Source of the DNA: Paulinella micropora
Lineage: Eukaryota > Cercozoa > Imbricatea > Euglyphida > Paulinellidae
Reading direction: 5' to 3'
NCBI GenBank assembly: GCA_019918135.1
Contig: WBZZ01001156.1
Span: 1 to 64,000, forward strand
Length of the DNA: 64,000 bases
Part shown: positions 1 through 10,700 of the stretch, in pieces
How the letters are laid out: every line of letters starts with the position of its first letter
How positions within the stretch are numbered: the stretch's first letter is position 1
Made by a program: the position numbers and the translations under genes
The notes under the pieces: model-generated
Told to the model about the DNA's origin: nothing
What the model saw: only the letters and a program-made list of their open reading frames with translations
The model's database searches: none

Positions 1-1
1 G

Positions 2-142
2 CTTGACATTCCTTTTGACTTATCTTTGGGCGCCATCCCTAACAACATATGGGACATTCTGGAGGAGTCGAAGTTTGACTTGACTTTTGTTGGCGGCCCG
101 CCACCTGGCAAAGGGGTTCGCGCAAGGCGACGAAGGCAGTAA
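2..142 (+). CDS. C-terminal fragment of an unrecognised ORF
   Basis: An open frame enters from the left edge and runs 46 codons to a TAA at 140-142. It ends in a basic tail (RARRRQ) after a Gly/Pro-rich stretch (GGPPPGKG). The base composition is more balanced than in the viral elements further right, so it probably belongs to the host or a host transposon. No family is recognised and the start lies outside the window. Confidence 0.25.
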   Translation, partial: LDIPFDLSLGAIPNNIWDILEESKFDLTFVGGPPPGKGVRARRRRQ

Positions 143-800
143 GTGACATTTTTTTTCTTTTATCACGCGTCGGACATTGAAAGCTGCATGTGGATTAATC
201 TCATAGTGCCCATGTCAGATCATGTCTTGTTAAAATGTTTTTATACCATTGTTGTTACTTGGCATTTTTATCGCAACATATGAGTGCGAGGGTCAATCGG
301 CAAATGGATACGACACAGTATAATGGGATCGCTTGTGAGTTTAGCGATGGTGTTCCTGGTACGATCCTGCTTCAAGTATCCAGGGTGATGTTCTCAAAAA
401 ATGTTCTCATAGTAGACATATTAAATATTTTTTCTTTGGATATACTTAATATCATCATACCAGCACGGTCCGTCTCTACTTGTGTCGGTTTATCGCATGG
501 TCGGGCTCACTCACCCCGGCTTTGGATATAGTTATTAGGTCTGGCCCCCTAGTACTATATTAAGGTAACCGATTGAATACAAGGGTATGTTATTAAAAGA
601 CAATGTATTTACTGATCGGAAGTGTTTTTGGAGAAGGAGAAAAATTATAACGCTGCTTTTATTGCAATAGTAATACTATTTGTTCTTGACATACTGCATC
701 AGAATTAAGTCACGGGGGGGACAACAAGTATGGAAGGAGGAGTTTTTATTTACAAAAACGAGGCTGGAGATTTAGTTGACTCGTGTCTGGCGTATGCGTT
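143..800. other. No gene recognised
   Basis: Unremarkable host-like sequence with only short open frames on both strands. I see no repeat array, RNA gene or clear coding signal. Confidence 0.4.
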
Positions 801-1115
801 TTATATATCCACTGCACCGTCTATCAGTGGGTTAATGCACTTAGTTGCGACACCCCGTAGCGTTTGTGCAGAAAAGAAATCAGCAATTATATGACGAAAA
901 TATTGCATATTTCCGTCATAAAAACGGGAAGGTGTACTGTAGGCATCACCCCCCGGATAGCTGGTAAAAAGTACCCTTTTTCTGGTGTCAGGTGCACCTA
1001 GTTTTTTCACATTATTTTCAATATCGTTTGGCCGGATTTGACCTAATGCCATTATAACCTTGGTCTGTTGCCGTTTTCTTTTCGGCTTCACTGAGATAAT
1101 ATAACGAGACATCAT
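801..1115 (-). CDS. Hypothetical 104-aa ORF in an inverted repeat
   Basis: This open frame starts with two Met codons and has a basic N-terminus (KPKRKRQQ). No domain is recognised. Its 5' two thirds are repeated in inverted orientation at about 1190-1377, where the corresponding frame is broken by stop codons soon after the start. It is therefore either a small transposon or host gene with a decayed inverted copy, or chance coding within a foldback repeat. There is no neighbouring gene to support a role. Confidence 0.25.
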   Translation of the reverse strand: MMSRYIISVKPKRKRQQTKVIMALGQIRPNDIENNVKKLGAPDTRKRVLFTSYPGGDAYSTPSRFYDGNMQYFRHIIADFFSAQTLRGVATKCINPLIDGAVDI

Positions 1116-1377
1116 TCTCTTTTGGGGATTTGTGTCTGGTTGTATTACCGACTTTTTATTAAGCTATCTTCGGGGATTGTAACACACAGTCCTCAAAAGA
1201 TGAGAATGATGTCTCGTTATATTAGCTCAGTGAAGCCAAAAAGGAAAACGGCAACAGACCAGGAATAAAATTGCATCAGGTCCAATCCAGACAAATAATA
1301 CTGAAAAACAAGCTGGTGCACCTGTCACCAGGAAAAGGTACTTTTTACCTGCTAATCGCGGGGTGATGCCTACAGTA
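935..1377. repeat. Diverged inverted repeat (arms about 190 bp)
   Basis: The arm 935-1130 is matched by the reverse complement of 1190-1377 over its whole length, for example tactgtaggcatcacc against ggtgatgcctacagta at the outer ends. Several substitutions and small gaps separate the arms. The loop is about 60 bp. This fits a foldback element or an inverted local duplication. Confidence 0.6.
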
Positions 1378-1542
1378 ATGGATCAACAACCACTGGAGTT
1401 GCAGTGTAAGTTTATTGATTAATGCATTTTCAAAATTTCAGAATTAAATTATTAAATCATATCCAAAGCGTACCGGCATCTCAAGCTATTGTACATATTT
1501 TAAATTAAGTTATTGTGATTTGTTTTTCTTTATTAATTACTT

Positions 1543-1789
1543 AACATATATGCATACATACATACATACATTCATACACAGAGTTATAGATGTACGTACG
1601 CACACACATGTAACACACTGTACTACTGAGGTACTAACATTTTCACTGCCTTGGGATCCGAAGAAGTCTTTCCTGACGCGTCCTACTCATCCAGCGCGCT
1701 TTCCTTCCGAGGAAGAATTTGAGAAGTTCTTTGTGCCTTTACCTGGAAACGATAAGCAATAAATTTTCGGCTCAAGCCCAGGTTTTCTA

Positions 1790-1827
<38 letters not shown>

Positions 1828-1887
1828 ATGTATGTATGTATGTATGTATGTATGTATGTATGTATTATGTTGTATGTATGTATAAGC

Positions 1888-1931
<44 letters not shown>

Positions 1932-2130
1932 AAGAGAGTATGTATGTATATATGTTTGTATGTATGCATATATGTATGTATGTATGTATGCATGTATGCA
2001 TGTATGCGTGTATGTGTGTATGCATGTATGTACGCAGGTAGGTTGGTAGGTAGGTAGGTAGGTATGTATGTATGTATGTATGTACGTATGTATGTATGTA
2101 TGTATGTATGTACGTATGTATGCTTGTTTG

Positions 2131-2162
<32 letters not shown>

Positions 2163-2405
2163 TGTATGAATGCAAGCACAGGAAATGTGTGGCCTGCGAA
2201 GGCTCAAGCCAAAAATATGACCCAAAAATCAATCTCCAAAAGGTTCTCTCTTATTTATCACTGTAGTTTGAACCCTGGATCAGATTATCTGCATCTCTCT
2301 CTCTCTCTATCTCTATATATATATGTATATATATCTTTCTCTCTCTCTATCTCTGTCTATCTCTCTCTCTCACACTCACTGGTTCTCTCTCTCTCTCTCA
2401 GGTAC
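1543..2405. repeat. Compound microsatellite tract
   Basis: Successive simple repeats: (CATA)n near 1550, (TTTC)n at about 1790-1826, (TATG)n at 1827-1870, (AG)n at 1888-1937, long imperfect (TATG)n to 2170, and (CT)n/(TA)n at 2296-2400. The long open frames of Tyr-Val-Cys or His-Thr-Tyr repeats here are consequences of the repeat period and not genes. Confidence 0.9.
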
Positions 2406-2625
2406 GTACACCAAATCTACCATGCGAGCACCAGATATCGCTTTGCAATCAAGCACGCTCATTCTAAGAGAACGAACAGGTCCTGCTCACACAAGCAACA
2501 TTTATTACCAAATTTATTTTCTGTATGTTAATGCATGCATTCATGCACACAAGACATATTATATCATAATGTGTTATTTCCTTACTTAATATTTACACAT
2601 GATTGTCTTATATTCTTATTTCTAG

Positions 2626-3075
2626 GATCTTTGCTTCCTTCCCCTGTATTCCAAAATTCATCTGCTCGAGAAATGCAAGACGCTATTACGCGATCCTTCT
2701 CTTACACACAACTTCTTACATTTGACAAAAAAGAAATTGTTGAAGGGGTCACATGGAAGGGTGATATAAAGACTCTGATCGCGAAAATCAAAAAGGAAAA
2801 CAGTAGAATAGACGGAGATATTGTTGAATTTCGTAGCCGTGGAGCAAAGAAAAATAAATACGGCAGTCTTGGATGTGAACATGGCGGAATGCCACACACA
2901 AAAAAACATTCATCTGGTGAGCAGAGAAATTCCAGATCCAAAATGCTTGGGTGCAAGTGTGATTAACTTCATAAAGGAGACAAAGGTTGACACACACAGA
3001 TGGACAAATATTATTGACATGCATACTAACCATCCTCGATACAGTGGTTCCAGCATCCCAGAAAAGTCGTTCTAA
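2626..3075 (+). pseudogene. FAR1/MULE-like zinc-cluster domain fragment
   Basis: After a splice-acceptor-like tttctag ending at 2625, an open frame encodes a Lys-rich stretch followed by a Cys/His cluster (CEHGG, then KMLGCKC). A second frame then gives W and H-x-x-H residues (VDTHRW, HTNHPRY). The order Cys-Cys-His-His matches the WRKY/GCM1-type zinc cluster of FAR1-like and MULE transposase-derived proteins. One frameshift near 2960 separates the halves. This is an inferred resemblance; it may be an exon of a host gene or a transposase remnant. Confidence 0.35.
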
Positions 3076-3252
3076 CCAAAGACAAACAACTACGAAATGC
3101 AAACAAAGCTCTCCAGGCGAAGAAGTAAAATGTGAGCAAGATGTGTTAGCAGGTAGTGAATTTGACGACGTGCAAGACACACCAGCAGAGCCACCCGCAA
3201 CCGCAAACAAAAAAAAAAACTTCAAGGAGGGCGAAAGGGTCGCAGCAAAGTA

Positions 3253-3256
3253 CTCA

Positions 3257-3332
<76 letters not shown>

Positions 3333-3386
3333 ACTGGTACTACTGCTACTACTGCCACTGCTGCTGCTTCTACTGTTGCTGGTGAT
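3253..3386. repeat. TAC/TGC trinucleotide repeat
   Basis: A run of TAC repeats passes into TGC repeats and then into interrupted TAC/TGC/TTC units. It lies downstream of the zinc-cluster fragment and reads as poly-Thr, poly-Ala, poly-Tyr or poly-Ser depending on frame. Confidence 0.9.
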
Positions 3387-3799
3387 GATTACCCTGTAAA
3401 TAATTCTTTCCCAGCAGCTCTGTTCCAAAATCAGATACCTCAATCCACCCCAGGAAGATCTCAACCCAACTTATCCACCTTCTCTCCTTTTGGCCATGGG
3501 GCCCCCTTACCCTGTTTTCTGCACTCTCTCCCTTTCGTGCACAATCAGCCTCAAAATCACACACAACAAGTACACAACAACTACTCAGACAGAGTTCATT
3601 CGTGCAACTCGTGCTCCCCTCAATTCTGCAAGTTTTCGTAGCTTTCTTCCCCCAAATCGTAAATAAAACTTTCTTGGTAGTGTATACCTGCTTAATTAAA
3701 TTATTTATCACTTGATGTATCCTGGCTAACCGTCGCCAAATATAGAAGTAAGTGTTTTCATTACATTAATCAGTAACTATGTTTTAAAAAATATATAAA
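3387..3799. other. No gene recognised between two repeats
   Basis: The frame reading Thr/Ala through the trinucleotide repeat continues to a stop near 3641, but its composition gives no recognisable domain. An aataaa-like signal (taaataaaac) occurs at about 3660. Confidence 0.3.
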
Positions 3800-3802
3800 A
3801 AA

Positions 3803-4279
3803 TACATGCATGCATACATATATACATACATACAAACATACATATATATATACATACATACATACATACGTACATACATACACACATACATACATACATA
3901 CATAGCATAGAACAGCATAGCACAGCATAGCATAGCATACTAGCATAGCATAGCATACATACATTACATACATTACATACATTACATACATTACATACAT
4001 ACATCCATCCATACATTCATACATACATACATACATACATATACATACATACATACATATACATTCATACATACATATACATACATACAGACATACAGAC
4101 ATACAGACATACAGACATGCATACGTCTACATACATACAGATAGGCAGACGGACAGACAGACAGACAGGGCCATACATATACATACATACATACATATAC
4201 ATACATACATACATATACATACATACATACATGCATACATAAATCCATACATTCATACATACATTCATACATACATACC

Positions 4280-4311
<32 letters not shown>

Positions 4312-4379
4312 CATATGTACATACATATACATACATACATACATACATACATGCATACGTCTACATACATACAGATAGG

Positions 4380-4410
<31 letters not shown>

Positions 4411-4636
4411 GGCCATACATATACATACATACATACATATACATACATACATACATATACATACATACATACATATACATACATACATACATACATACAT
4501 ACATACATACGTCTGAATACATACAGACAGGAAGACGGACAGACAGACAGACAGGGCCATACATACATACATACATACATACATGCTTACATACATGCAT
4601 ACATACATGATACATACGCACATACATATATATATA
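3803..4636. repeat. ACAT microsatellite: left flank of element B
   Basis: Long (ACAT)n/(CATA)n array with GACA-rich and AGCAT-rich interruptions. It ends in a short TA run just before the left palindrome of element B. The same kind of array in the same orientation resumes at 49740, right of element B, so this array looks like the original target of insertion. Confidence 0.85.
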
Positions 4637-5020
4637 GATCATTTATGTGTGGCGGACATGTCTATTCAAGTATTAAAAACAAGCACAGAAAAGACAGAAA
4701 ACACACACATGAAGACAGAAAACACACCTTTGTTTTATAAAAACACACATAGATTTTACCAAAATACGACAAACTAAGCACACTAAGAGAGATTTGGACA
4801 AAATAACGACAATTTTATATTTTTTATTCTAAAAAAATATATTAAATTTCATTTATATAAAATTGTCGTTATTTTGTCCAAATCTCTCTTAGTGTGCTTA
4901 GTTTGTCGTATTTTGGTAAAATCTATGTGTGTTTTTGTAAAGCAAAGGTGTGTTTTCTGTCTTCATGTGTGTGTTTTCTGTCTTTTCTGTGCTTGTTTTT
5001 AATACTTGAATAGACATGTG
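4637..5020. repeat. Left terminal palindrome of element B (interrupted)
   Basis: Arms of about 180 bp read as near-perfect reverse complements around an AT-rich, non-palindromic centre of about 40 bp (4819-4857). The right arm is broken by element A at 5020 and finishes at 25407-25424. The whole is about 402 bp and is bounded by gatc on both sides. The copy at the right end of B is the reverse complement, as shown by the orientation of the asymmetric centre. The palindrome therefore belongs to the terminal repeat of B. It could be a hairpin-telomere remnant or a foldback MITE. Confidence 0.8.
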
Positions 5021-5356
5021 AGTAGTATAGGGGGCCACTTTGGCACGGATGTTCAGCGCAGTTTCATCACAGAAACCACACTAAGAGCCGTTATTTAGTT
5101 TTGAGGCTACCTATTCTCTCTAAGTTCAAAACATCAATTTCATTAAAATCTCTCTTATTATGAATAGTTGTCCAGTTTCGCAAAATCTGGCAAATGAAAA
5201 AGTTGACCACTTTCCAGTTTGTCAAAATCTGGCAAGAGGGTAAATTGTCCTGAGCCCCTAGGTCTCTGGTGGGGAAGTGTTTTTCCACTAAGAGCCGTTA
5301 TTCATTATTTTGTCTATCTATTTATAAGCAGACAAAAGAAAGAAAAACGGCTACCT
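5021..5356 (+). repeat. Terminal inverted repeat of element A, left
   Basis: This 336-bp sequence is repeated in inverse orientation at 25065-25400 with only a few differences. Inside it are two copies of actaagagccgttatt (near 5083 and 5288) and two short hairpins of the form ccag-ttt...aaat-ctgg. The 65-codon open frame on the minus strand exists in both copies but has no recognisable features and is not called as a gene. Confidence 0.92.
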
Positions 5357-5423
5357 TTAAATAATTATTAATGTGTTATAAATTTAATTCCATTTAAGGA
5401 TATGAAGTTATAACAGATATAAA

Positions 5424-5684
5424 ATGGTTGACATTCCACAGAAAATCAACAAGGGAGGTGTATATGTTATGAACAACGATGTATCCCCAAGAGTAGTTGT
5501 AAGGTGGGGAGAGGAAGACAAAATTAAAGTTAAAAATTTTTGTATAAATGGAAAAAGAAATAAAGAACAAGCACTAGAGGAAGCAAACAAGTTTTATGAA
5601 GAAAACATAAAACCCAAATATGAAGTTTGGAAAAAATACAATGATGAACGAGTTAACCAAAATAAACAACAATACAAAATTTAA
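5424..5684 (+). CDS. Small protein with AP2-like fold signature
   Basis: The 86-aa product has the pattern GVYVMNND...RVVVRW...FCINGKRNKEQALEEAN, a short beta-rich run followed by an Ala/Glu helix. This recalls half of an AP2-type DNA-binding domain as found in viral endonucleases; the resemblance is only inferred. It ends in TAA in the same frame as the next ORF, with 15 bp between, so the two could once have been one gene with a nonsense codon. It is the first gene inside the left terminal repeat of element A. Confidence 0.45.
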   Translation: MVDIPQKINKGGVYVMNNDVSPRVVVRWGEEDKIKVKNFCINGKRNKEQALEEANKFYEENIKPKYEVWKKYNDERVNQNKQQYKI

Positions 5685-5699
5685 TGGAATAAGGAATGG

Positions 5700-5933
5700 A
5701 TGAAGAAAAAATTTATATGTGAATGTGGTGAAGAGACAACAAATGCTTACAAAGCACTACATCTTTTATCAAGCAATCACGAATTAAGAATGAAAGGAAT
5801 TAATCTTTCAAATGATGATTTAAATATAGAAAAAATAAAATGTGAACGTGGTTCAATTATTAGGATAAATGGAAAAGAAATTCATGAGATAACCACAAAA
5901 CATAAGAAATACATTCAAGCCAAAAATAATTAA
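5700..5933 (+). CDS. Small zinc-finger-like protein
   Basis: The 77-aa product begins MKKKFICECGEE and has Cys-x-Cys followed by His residues (ALHLLSSNHEL), a compact C2H2-like arrangement. It is in frame with the upstream ORF and is separated from it by one TAA codon. It ends at 5933, only 5 bp from the end of the convergent integrase gene. The function is unknown; nucleic acid binding is the simplest guess. Confidence 0.45.
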   Translation: MKKKFICECGEETTNAYKALHLLSSNHELRMKGINLSNDDLNIEKIKCERGSIIRINGKEIHEITTKHKKYIQAKNN

Positions 5934-5938
5934 AAATA

Positions 5939-6932
5939 TTATAAATCCATAATCTCTTTTTTCTTTTTAATTCTAGCACTGCTCCGTATGTTTTCCTGTT
6001 TTACATCCAATGATTTTAATAAATTAATATTTTTTTTTGTCTTTAGTAATTTGTTTTACTTTGTCCGATAATTGCTCTTTCGGTCCTTCTTCTTTATGGT
6101 GCTCTTCAACATTATTCTTTAATAATTCTGACGGCCGGACTAAGTCCTCTTCACTGAGTATAACTTTGAAGCCTTTTCTGCCCTTAACCTTGAATATAGT
6201 TTTACTGAATTGCTTGTCCCCTTTAGAAAAATAGTTCTTTCTAATTCATTTCTTACTCTTGTTCCTTTAGGGAATTCATTAATTAAAGGATTTCGGTATA
6301 TTTCCTGAGTGTTCTTTTCGGTTCCTTCAAAAACATTAATCGGAACTGCTTTAATTGTTGTATGATATGTTTTATTATAAACATCAACAACCTCATGAAT
6401 AATAGGAACCCATTGAAAATTTTCATTAAATTCCCATATCAAGTTTAATTTATTTCGTATTGTTCTAATAAACCTATCAATTATACCCATTGTTCTGTGA
6501 TCGCCTACTTGGACAGTTCTATGTTCAATATTATTTTGTCTGAAATATTCACTGACTTGTCCTTAAACTCACCGCCATTATCTGAAGTAATTCTTTCAGG
6601 AACTTTTTTAGTAAATATTTTTTTAACACTTCTAAGACATAACCAGTTGTTTTATTTTTGACTGGCTCAATCCACCCACGACGACTATATACATCAATAG
6701 CAACTAAGCCGAAATTATAGTTAGCATTTCCTTTCTTAGTAGCTACCTTTGACATGTCCATTAAGTCAATAAATACTTGGCTCAGTGGTTTTGCTTCTGG
6801 TGAGGTTATCGTGTTCCATATCTTAGCTGGCTTTGATTGAAAATGTATTTCGGCCACTTCTTCAAGTTTTTCTTTCCTCTCAGTCTGCTCAGGAGTTTCT
6901 TCTTGTTGTTGCGGGCTATGTTTATTATCCAT
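5939..6932 (-). pseudogene. Retroviral-type (DDE) integrase of element A, frameshifted
   Basis: This enzyme would insert the Polinton DNA into the host genome. The N-terminal part (6549-6932) holds the first catalytic Asp in VFIDLMDMSKVATKK. A different frame holds the second in SDNGGEF. The C-terminal core (6140-6490) has VGDHRTMGIIDRF, where the third acidic position is Asp and not the usual Glu. A basic tail SSARIKKKKEIMDL ends at the stop 5939-5941. Four frame changes are needed, near 6010, 6230, 6545 and 6620; two fall in A-runs. The start ATG lies directly beside a conserved hairpin (6932-6986). Homologous to the integrase of element C. Confidence 0.85.
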
Positions 6933-7095
6933 GATATTTTAGAATTTCATTTCGTGCTCCGCACTCTCTCTTATTCTAAAACATCGTTTTTTCTTTTTCT
7001 TTTTTATTTAATCGCAGACGATGTTTATGGAAGGGACTACGTCCCTTTCCAAACCCGCGGGGTATGGTAGGGGTGGAACCCCTCCACAAATATCA
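6932..7095. repeat. Bipartite intergenic hairpin pair
   Basis: The first unit, 6932-6986, has termini tgatattt...aacatcg and a tagaat/attcta stem. A T-rich spacer of 32 bp follows. The second unit, 7019-7095, has termini cgatgttt...aaatatca and a central palindrome ggaagggactacgtcccttcc-like. On the minus strand this reads as the stop TGA of the 7093-7611 gene, a hairpin, a spacer, then a hairpin touching the ATG of the integrase. It is one of about ten such boundaries in elements A and C. Confidence 0.8.
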
Positions 7096-7611
7096 AAATT
7101 TTAAGAAACATTTTTCAATATCATTATTTTTTTCTTTCTTACTTGGTTTTTCTGCTTGATTATAAACATTAACAGATATGTTTGACTTTTTACCTTTACC
7201 TTTCTTTACTGGTATTTCTTCTTCACTTTCTTCACTTTCGCTTTCGCTCTCATCAGGCTCAGGCTCAGGCACAGGCTTTTTACTTACTTTCTTCTTTGCT
7301 TCCGCTTTCTTTCTTCTTATTTTCATCTTAGCCATCTTTTCAGCAATGATATCAGTAAAATCACATTCTTCATCACTATCACTGCTTTCTTCTGGTGTAT
7401 CATCTTGGTCTTTTCCATTAATGATATCATTAGCAACACCCATTTCAGCCATGCGGTTTATCTTTTCCTCCATCTCTTCATCATCGCCTACATAAGCCTT
7501 TCTACACTTTGCTAATTTCTCTTTTGCTATTTCTACCTTTTGCTGTTTCTTACTCTTAATACTTTCCACAGCCTTACCCCAGTTCTTACGACTTGCTTCG
7601 GGAGACGGCAT
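7093..7611 (-). CDS. Acidic/basic low-complexity protein with conserved C-terminus
   Basis: The 172-aa product starts with a basic helical region (NWGKAVESIKSKK), then has an acidic Glu/Ser/Asp middle, a Lys-rich stretch and an E-S-E-S-E run. It ends SVNVYN...KCFLKF. The C-terminal SVNVYN and FLKF motifs recur in the matching gene of element C (53042-53557), so the gene is real although composition-biased. It lies between integrase and fibre in both elements. A nuclear or DNA-associated role is possible, but no family is recognised. Its TGA stop is the first codon of a conserved hairpin. Confidence 0.7.
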   Translation of the reverse strand: MPSPEASRKNWGKAVESIKSKKQQKVEIAKEKLAKCRKAYVGDDEEMEEKINRMAEMGVANDIINGKDQDDTPEESSDSDEECDFTDIIAEKMAKMKIRRKKAEAKKKVSKKPVPEPEPDESESESEESEEEIPVKKGKGKKSNISVNVYNQAEKPSKKEKNNDIEKCFLKF

Positions 7612-7668
7612 TTATACTAAGATTAATATATTTTAGTATTTTTAAAAATAAATATTTAATTAAATAAT

Positions 7669-7791
7669 TGATATTTTGTTCTGACTTCGTCATCACAAAA
7701 CATCGTTTCCAATTAATTTTTTCTTCAAATTTTTTCCGATGTTTTAGAATAAGCGAGAGTGCGACAGCACGAAGCGCAATTCTAAAATATC
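7669..7791. repeat. Bipartite intergenic hairpin pair before the fibre gene
   Basis: Unit 7669-7705 (tgatatttt-gttctgacttcgtcatcac-aaaacatcg) and unit 7737-7791 (cgatgttttagaat...attctaaaatatc) flank a T-rich spacer of 31 bp. The second unit ends 1 bp before the ATG of the fibre gene at 7793. The inner stem gtgc-gacag-gcac-type is shared with copies at 13894 and 56950. Confidence 0.8.
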
Positions 7792-7792
7792 T

Positions 7793-10700
7793 ATGTCGCA
7801 ATATAAATCATTACTTGGCTTGAATGAGTTGGCAGTTGATAGTCTAAACATACTTAACTTAGACTTAACCAATACAAACATAGTCGGTCTGAATACAGAC
7901 AGAGTGCCAGAAGATGAAAACCCTTTGAACCTCTACTATACGGATTTACGATTTGACACAAGATTATCTACCAAATCAACTACAGACATAAAAGAAGGAA
8001 AAAATCTATACTATACAGAGCAACGAGTAAGGGATAATGACGAAGTCAAAGCCTCAACTCAACACAGAAGCAATACTTCTAATCCACACCAAACCAGTCT
8101 ATACAATTTGATAGACACTAACATATCCGCTCCAACGGTCGGGCAATACTTAACATATAATGATGTAGATGGTAAATGGAGAAATACAACAATTGGCTCA
8201 ATTGATACACTCACAGATGTAGTCATTACAGCACCAATAGCAATGAATAGTTATCTCACATATAACTCAATAAACTGGGTAAATAAAACTTTTCCGATAA
8301 ATGTTGATGAATTCGGCAATATTAGTATGGGCGGTAATTTGAATATAACGGGAGTTAATTTATTAAATACCAAAGATGTTGATACTTTGATATCAGAGCA
8401 TGAAGACAATAATGATAAAGTGTCTGCGGATGGTTCAATTGATACACACAGCGATGTTACAATAACGGGCACACCCGCCAATAACCAACTACTCATTTAT
8501 AGCACAGGACAATGGAGAAACACAAACTCACCTTTTCTTAGATTGGATGGTCTCGCTATGATGTTTGGAGATTTAAATATGGGGGGTTTTAATGTAGCAA
8601 ATGTTGGTAATGTTGATGGTGTTGATGTTTCGGCTCTTGATAGTTCTGTGGTTAAACTAACAGGAGACCAAACCATAACAGGGAATAAAACATTTACTAC
8701 TTATGTGGCCGTAAAAGATTCAAATCCATTAAATACAGGTAAGTTATTCTTCAATTACAACAATAATATGGGTTCTATTTATTCGTCGGAGGCTGGTGGT
8801 GCAACGGGCTATCCATTATCTTTTGTCGGCTCGTCCATACTTTTTGCTCCAACAACAGGGGGAGGGATAACATTGACGGGTAATGTTTTTAATTTTAATA
8901 GCACAACAGCAATCAGCGGACTGCCCGCACCATTCTATGACGGCGATGCTTCAACGAAAGCATATACCGATACAAAATTAGCAAAGGACGGCACAACGGC
9001 TATGACGGGTAGTTTAAATATGGGTGGTTTTGCTATTACAAATGTTGGTAATGTTGATGGTATTGATGTTTCTACCCTTGATACTTCGGTGGTTAAATTA
9101 ACAGGAGACCAAACCATAGCAGGAACCAAAACATTCAGCAACATAATAAATGCTAGTGCGGGGATTGATATGAAAAGCCAAAGCATAACAAATGTTAATC
9201 TTGTTGATGGTGTTGATGTTTCAGCCCTTGATACTTCGGTGGTTAAACTAACAGGAGACCAAACCATAGCAGGGAACAAAAAATTTTCATCAATTTTGGA
9301 AGTAAGTGGTTCGTCCAATCCAACTACTTTTGACGGCATTGGCATAGCCTTTGATACAAAAATAGGAATGATTGCCGCACAAAAGACAGCAACAGCGACT
9401 TGGTATCCGATACAAATAACGGGTTCGTATGTAGAGTTATATTCGGGTAATACTTTAATTATAACCGCATCTGGCACTACACTATCTTTGAATAATAACA
9501 AAATAACAAACTTAGCCACACCATCAGCAACAACGGACGGAGCAAATAAAAGTTATGTGGATACATTAGACTGGCAAAATGTGAAACTAACAGGAAACCA
9601 AACCATAGCAGGAATTAAGACATTTAGCAGTGGTGTTGAAATAACGGGAAATTCAATCAATTCAACAACAAAGGGCACATTTATCGTTTTCAATTCTACC
9701 AGTAATATTGGGTCAATTGCTAGTTTGGATATGAAAACTGCGACATATTACAACTTTGAAATTTCTGCGAAAAAAAAAAGTTTTATTATTGACGGGACGA
9801 TAGTCGGTTGGGTAAATGCTTCGGGGCTAGATTGTAATAGTAGCAAAATAGCCAATCTTGGAACTCCGACATTATCAACAGACGGAGCGACAAAAGGGTA
9901 TGCGGACACATTGGACGGACAAAAATGTAAAACTATCAACAGACCAAACCATAACAGGAAGCAAAACATTTAATGGGGCGAGCACTGTGATAAAATATCT
10001 AACTTTAACGAACAATGCCGATTTTAATAATCAAACTATCACTAATGGAGGAAATATCACATATAATGGTGCGAGGATATTAAACCAAAATGGAGGAGAT
10101 ATATTCTTTTCACAGACATCAGGAGATTATCAGTATTTCTTATTTACTCTAAATACCGCTACAAGTGGAACCGCGAACCAACGAGGTTATGTATTTACGA
10201 ATGTAGCATCTGATGTAAAAGGGGCGGGACTTTATATTTCAAAACTTTTGGACAATAAAAGTGCTTCGTCTGACATTGTCCGTTTTAACAATGCTGGGGG
10301 TATGCGGTTTTATGGTGCCTTAGATATGAATTCAAACAATATAACAAATGGCGGAACAATAACAGGAACAACAATTACTTCAACCGCGGGTATATCAACA
10401 ACAACGATAACCGCGAGTGGCCTACTAACAGCGACAGGAGGTTCTAGCATAGTTATACAAGGAAATACTAATGGAGGTAATACACGCGGAATATTTTTGT
10501 GGGACACTGGCAATACAAATTATGGTATTATATGGCTTCAAATGGAGGAGGTGCAAATAACAGAAGTCTAGCGGGGGGGTCTGCGGTTGCTGGCAATGAT
10601 TTTACTTCCTTTGCTGTTAGATTTAGAGTGAGCAATGTTTCAACCGACGGATTTATCTGGGAGAACTCATCCGAACAATTGTTAATGTCATTAAACGGAG

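Noticed and set aside
1683..2225. Long open frames of His-Thr-Tyr-Ile and Tyr-Val-Cys-Met repeats on both strands
   Set aside because: They arise from the 4-bp and 2-bp periods of the microsatellites and have no coding features.
3803..4636. CRISPR-like regularity
   Set aside because: The units are 4 bp microsatellite repeats with no unique spacers.
3770..4740. Overlapping long ORFs on both strands in the ACAT array
   Set aside because: Same cause: stop-free simple repeats. The same artefact recurs at 49620-50225.
5091..5288. 65-codon ORF in each terminal repeat of element A
   Set aside because: It is identical in both repeats because the repeats are identical; it has no homology, no promoter context and overlaps small hairpins, so I do not call it a gene.
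9748..9969. Antisense ORFs opposite the fibre genes (also 8251, 8935, 32545, 32791, 34005, 54672)
   Set aside because: They recur at the same places in all three fibre copies because the DNA is shared; codon pattern and homology support only the sense strand.
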